Positions 60,661 through 64,000 of a DNA stretch of 64,000 nt are shown here, one piece after another; the first letter of the stretch is position 1; each line of letters starts with the position of its first letter. Origin of the DNA: Alphaproteobacteria bacterium (GTDB lineage: Bacteria; Pseudomonadota; Alphaproteobacteria; RF32; CAG-239); assembly GCA_017445475.1 (NCBI GenBank), contig JAFSUB010000014.1, forward strand, positions 1 to 64,000, in the 5' to 3' direction. A program made the position numbers and the translations under genes. The notes below the pieces were generated by a model, which worked only from the letters and a program-made list of their open reading frames with translations, was not told the origin of the DNA and made no database searches.

Positions 60661-62739
60661 CTACACCGTTATTTGAATGGCCGTAACCGATTGAGCCGGA
60701 ACGTTGATTGTTTTGCCGCTGCCGATTTTTTGTTCTATTGCTTGCTCTGATGTGCATAAAACAACACTCCAAAGTTTCGTCTTTTTTAGGGAAGGCAACT
60801 TCCAAACGATGTCTTCTTTTGAAGCGTTTAAGATGACATAGAGCAGATCATCACCGGCGTATGCCAGATATGAAAGCGATTTTCTTGCATTATTTTGCCA
60901 ATCGGCAGCCGTGAACTCATGCCCTTTTTCGGTAAACCATGCCAAATCTTTGTAAGGCGCGTTTTTTTCTTGTTTGCCCGTAAAAAAGTGCTTGCGCTCA
61001 AAAACCTTGAGCGATTTTCTGAGCTTAATGCCCGCACGGCAAAACCGAATAAAGTCATAACCTTGTTTTTCAATAGCGTCCCACGCAATATGCGTGAGGA
61101 TGTTGTCTTGCGCATACGGATTATTTGAACCGAAACGCGTGTTTAAAAACTCATCGCCCTCCAAAATCATCGGCGTGCCGAAAGAAAGAAGCAGCGTTGC
61201 CATCAAATTTTTGGCGCGCCTAAACCTTTGAGCCTTAACTTCCTCTGACACAAGCAAGCCTTCATCACCCGAATTTGAGCTGAAATTATCGTCTGTTCCG
61301 TCTTTGTTGTTTTCGCCGTTTGCCTCATTATGTTTTTTTTCAAAACTAACCAAATCACGCAGGCAAAAACCGTCATGCGCCGTGATGAAATTGACCGAAC
61401 TCCATATATTGCGATTGTTATAGCCGAAAATATCGCTTGAACCGCTCAACCGGCTTGCAAGCTCGCCGATTTGTCTGTCATCACCGCGCCAAAAACGCCG
61501 CACAACATCGCGAAACCTGTCGTTCCACTCGGCAACACCGGGCGGAAAAGCCCCGATTTGATAACCGTTTGCCCCAACATCCCATGGCTCGGCAATCAGT
61601 TTAACCGAACGCAAAACCTCATCTTGGCGAATGGCTTGCAAGAATGCGCTGTTATATTTAAACGATCCTTTCTCGCGTCCAAGCGCAGCTGCCAAGTCAA
61701 ACCGAAAACCGTCAACGTGCATGGCCGATACAAAATAGCGAAGCGAATCCATAATCAGCGTTAAAACATTAACGTTTTGAACGTTAAACGACGCACCGCA
61801 ACCTGTGCTGTCAAAATAAAAACGCTTGTTTGTTTTATCTAAAGTATAATACGTTTCGTTGTCAATGCCGCGATAGCAAAGTGTCGGCCCCAAATGATTG
61901 CCCTCAATGGTGTGGTTGTATACAACGTCTAAAATAACTTCAAGTCCGTTTTGATGGAATGTTTTAACCATATTCTTAAAAACATTGACATCGCCGTTTT
62001 TTAAATAAGCATTTTCAAGCGCAAAAAACGAAAGCGTTTCATAGCCCCAATAATTAACGCGCTCTTTCGGCGCCTGATATGGAAAAAACGCGTGGACGGG
62101 CAAAAGCTCAACCGCACTCACCCCAAGCCATTTTAAGTATGTTTGAACAGATTTTGAAGACAAGGCCTCAAATTTGCCCCGTTTATTGTCGCCAACTTTC
62201 GGAAAAAGCGCCGTATAACCTTTTGTATGAAGTTCATAAATCAGCGTTTTTTCAAAAGGAATGTTCGGCTTAACATCGCCTGACCAATCAAAATTTTCTT
62301 TCACCACAACGCTTTTGGGCACAAACGGTGCGCTGTCAAGCTTTGAAAAAGACAAATCTTGCGCCGGACTGTCGGTGTCATAGCCGAAAATGGCCTTATT
62401 CCAAACCAAATCGCCGACAAGTTTTTTAGCATAAGGATCAATTAAAAGTTTGTTTTCGTTAAACCGTTTGCCCTCTAAGGGCTTGTATGGGCCGTAAACG
62501 CGATAGCCATAAATTTGCCCTGCTCTTATGCCCTCAACATAAACGTGCCAAATGCCATGGTCATTTTCTAAAATTTCAATGCGATTTGTTTCTTTTTTGC
62601 CTTTATCGTCAAACAAACAAAGCACAACCTTTTCGGCGTTTGCGGAAAAGATTGAAAAATTAACACCCTTCCCGTCAAATGTTGAACCGAGCGGATAGCA
62701 ATATCCTTGTTTTATTTTCAATTCTTTCATTTTTTTCAC
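60661..62739 (-). CDS. glgX: Glycogen debranching enzyme GlgX
   Basis: 692 residues. A CBM48 domain ([21 protein letters not shown]) precedes the GH13 barrel: [32 protein letters not shown] with the nucleophile Asp, [10 protein letters not shown] with the Glu, and [27 protein letters not shown] is GlgX/isoamylase-type. It removes alpha-1,6 stubs from glycogen. It overlaps glgB by four bases (ATGA) and is followed by malQ. Confidence 0.95.
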   Translation of the reverse strand: MKKMKELKIKQGYCYPLGSTFDGKGVNFSIFSANAEKVVLCLFDDKGKKETNRIEILENDHGIWHVYVEGIRAGQIYGYRVYGPYKPLEGKRFNENKLLIDPYAKKLVGDLVWNKAIFGYDTDSPAQDLSFSKLDSAPFVPKSVVVKENFDWSGDVKPNIPFEKTLIYELHTKGYTALFPKVGDNKRGKFEALSSKSVQTYLKWLGVSAVELLPVHAFFPYQAPKERVNYWGYETLSFFALENAYLKNGDVNVFKNMVKTFHQNGLEVILDVVYNHTIEGNHLGPTLCYRGIDNETYYTLDKTNKRFYFDSTGCGASFNVQNVNVLTLIMDSLRYFVSAMHVDGFRFDLAAALGREKGSFKYNSAFLQAIRQDEVLRSVKLIAEPWDVGANGYQIGAFPPGVAEWNDRFRDVVRRFWRGDDRQIGELASRLSGSSDIFGYNNRNIWSSVNFITAHDGFCLRDLVSFEKKHNEANGENNKDGTDDNFSSNSGDEGLLVSEEVKAQRFRRAKNLMATLLLSFGTPMILEGDEFLNTRFGSNNPYAQDNILTHIAWDAIEKQGYDFIRFCRAGIKLRKSLKVFERKHFFTGKQEKNAPYKDLAWFTEKGHEFTAADWQNNARKSLSYLAYAGDDLLYVILNASKEDIVWKLPSLKKTKLWSVVLCTSEQAIEQKIGSGKTINVPAQSVTAIQITV

Positions 62740-64000
62740 CTCACCGGTTTAATGACTATGGTTGAAAGCGGCGGCAAGACAAGCTCAAGCGAATACGGCC
62801 GCCCGTTCCAGTTTTGCATCGAAATGTATAGTTCTCCTTCGTTTCTGACACCGCTGCCCCAATATGAGGGATCGTCGCTGTTGAAAATTTCCTGATATTT
62901 ACAGGGCTCAAAAACGCCGATTCGATAACCATGTCGCACAACCGGCGTAAAGTTGCACACAACAATCAAATAATTGTCCGGATTGTGGCCTTTTCTGATA
63001 TACGAAACCACACTGTCATCTGAATCGGAATGTTCAATCCATTCAAAGCCTTTATAGTCAAAATCTTCTTCAAACAAGGCCGAATTTCCCTGATACATCA
63101 AATTCAAATCGCGCACACAGTTTTGAACGCCTTTATACATGGGATATTCGAGCAAATGCCAACGCAAACTTTCGCTCTCGTTCCATTCCCAATCTTGCCC
63201 AAACTCCGAGCCCATAAACAAAAGCTTTTTGCCGGGGTGTGTCCACATAAAGCCGTAATACGCTCTTAAATTGGCAAATTTCTGCCACTCATCGCCCGGC
63301 ATTTTTGAAAGCATTGAGCCTTTACCGTGAACCACTTCATCATGCGAAATCGGCAAAATGAAATTTTCGTTAAAGGCATATAAAAGCCCGAACGTGAGCA
63401 TTCCGTGATGATATTTGCGATGCACCGGCTCGTGGCTGATATATTTTAAAGTGTCGTTCATCCAGCCCATATTCCACTTATAGCCAAACCCCAAACCACC
63501 CATTGTTGTCGGGCGTGAAACCATCGGCCACGCGGTTGATTCTTCGGCAACCGTCAACACACCATTGTTTTCCCCGTAAATCAGCTCGTTCATTTTGCGC
63601 AAAAAGGCTATTGCCTCAATGTTTTCATTGCCGCCGTATTGATTGGGCAGCCATTCACCCGATTTTCGCGAATAATCCAAATAAAGCATTGAAGCCACCG
63701 CATCAACACGCAACCCGTCAATGTGATATTCTTTCATCCAAAACAGGGCGCTGGCATATAAAATGTTTGAAACTTCCGTTCGGCCGTAATTGTAAATTTT
63801 TGTGCCCCAATCTTTGTGTTCGCCCTTTCTGGGATCGGCGTGTTCATAAAGGCACGTGCCGTCAAAACAGCAAAGCCCGTGCTCATCTTTCGGAAAATGC
63901 GCCGGGACCCAATCCATAATCACCGAAATACCTGCCTGATGAAACTTATCAATCATATATTTAAAATCGTCGGGTGTGCCGAAGCGGGAAGTCGGCGCAA
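62736..64000 (-). CDS. glgB: 1,4-alpha-glucan branching enzyme, C-terminal part (5' end beyond window)
   Basis: The frame is open to the right edge, leaving about 420 residues. GH13 motifs seen: [34 protein letters not shown] with the nucleophile, [15 protein letters not shown] with the Glu, and [13 protein letters not shown]. The C-terminal beta domain ends [11 protein letters not shown]. It introduces alpha-1,6 branches into glycogen. It is first of the visible glgB-glgX-malQ order; glgA, glgC and glgP are not in the window. Confidence 0.95.
   Translation of the reverse strand, partial: APTSRFGTPDDFKYMIDKFHQAGISVIMDWVPAHFPKDEHGLCCFDGTCLYEHADPRKGEHKDWGTKIYNYGRTEVSNILYASALFWMKEYHIDGLRVDAVASMLYLDYSRKSGEWLPNQYGGNENIEAIAFLRKMNELIYGENNGVLTVAEESTAWPMVSRPTTMGGLGFGYKWNMGWMNDTLKYISHEPVHRKYHHGMLTFGLLYAFNENFILPISHDEVVHGKGSMLSKMPGDEWQKFANLRAYYGFMWTHPGKKLLFMGSEFGQDWEWNESESLRWHLLEYPMYKGVQNCVRDLNLMYQGNSALFEEDFDYKGFEWIEHSDSDDSVVSYIRKGHNPDNYLIVVCNFTPVVRHGYRIGVFEPCKYQEIFNSDDPSYWGSGVRNEGELYISMQNWNGRPYSLELVLPPLSTIVIKPVR

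Overview
The window (about 38-40% G+C by eye, 64 kb) is a chromosomal stretch of a Gram-negative bacterium, most likely a low-G+C alphaproteobacterium, possibly host-associated (inference). Evidence for the class is gene order: rpiB-glyA; kdsD-lptC/lptA-lptB; hflK-hflC-degP-holC; uvrC-pgsA; leuS-lptE-holA; hfq-hflX. The LPS export genes (lptB, lptC/A, lptE) and Kdo genes (kdsD, kdsB) show an LPS-bearing outer membrane. TTG start codons with good Shine-Dalgarno sequences recur. No rRNA, CRISPR array, insertion sequence, phage structural gene or integrase was seen.

Layout. 1-10.3 kb: tail of an unrecognised cysteine-rich protein, a Cache-HAMP-PP2C phosphatase, YejE/YejF peptide-transporter parts, a phosphoethanolamine-transferase-like enzyme, then surface-glycan genes (GT8, FkbM methyltransferase, GT4). 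10.4-20 kb: tRNA-Asn and tRNA-Cys, rpiB-glyA, a two-domain GT2, nfo, tRNA-Val, rsmB, a small operon with a degenerate WecA-like membrane protein and a helical-repeat protein, tRNA-Ser. 20-31 kb: a SLOG-type protein, lptB-lptCA-kdsD, a 938-residue orphan, holC-degP-hflC-hflK and a SemiSWEET. 31-42.5 kb: deaminase, rhodanese, rpoD, gltX, kdsB, rnhA, AlbA_2-domain protein, M16 peptidase, elbB, hflX, hfq, tsaC. 42.5-48.8 kb (accessory): HNH-nuclease/SUKH pair, pepA, GT11, an XRE-like regulator with a terminator-bearing leader, and a zeta-toxin locus. 48.8-64 kb: EnvZ/OmpR-type pair, pgsA, uvrC, holA-lptE-leuS, an orphan, and malQ-glgX-glgB (glgB runs off the window).

The most unusual signals are non-coding. 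First, about 240-bp elements sit directly behind both tRNA-Val and tRNA-Ser. Each carries a terminator, an inverted copy of part of the host tRNA, three hairpins (two of which keep their stem but not their sequence) and a direct copy of that tRNA's 3' end. Second, two leader regions, upstream of the SLOG gene and of the XRE-like gene, share a 20/21-nt core, a closing stem of different sequence, a competing hairpin and long-range pairing. One of them runs into a textbook intrinsic terminator. This looks like an undescribed cis-regulatory RNA. Protein-level candidates are the HNH+SUKH toxin/immunity-like pair, the zeta kinase with an unfamiliar 81-residue partner, the LptC-LptA fusion and the 938-residue orphan.
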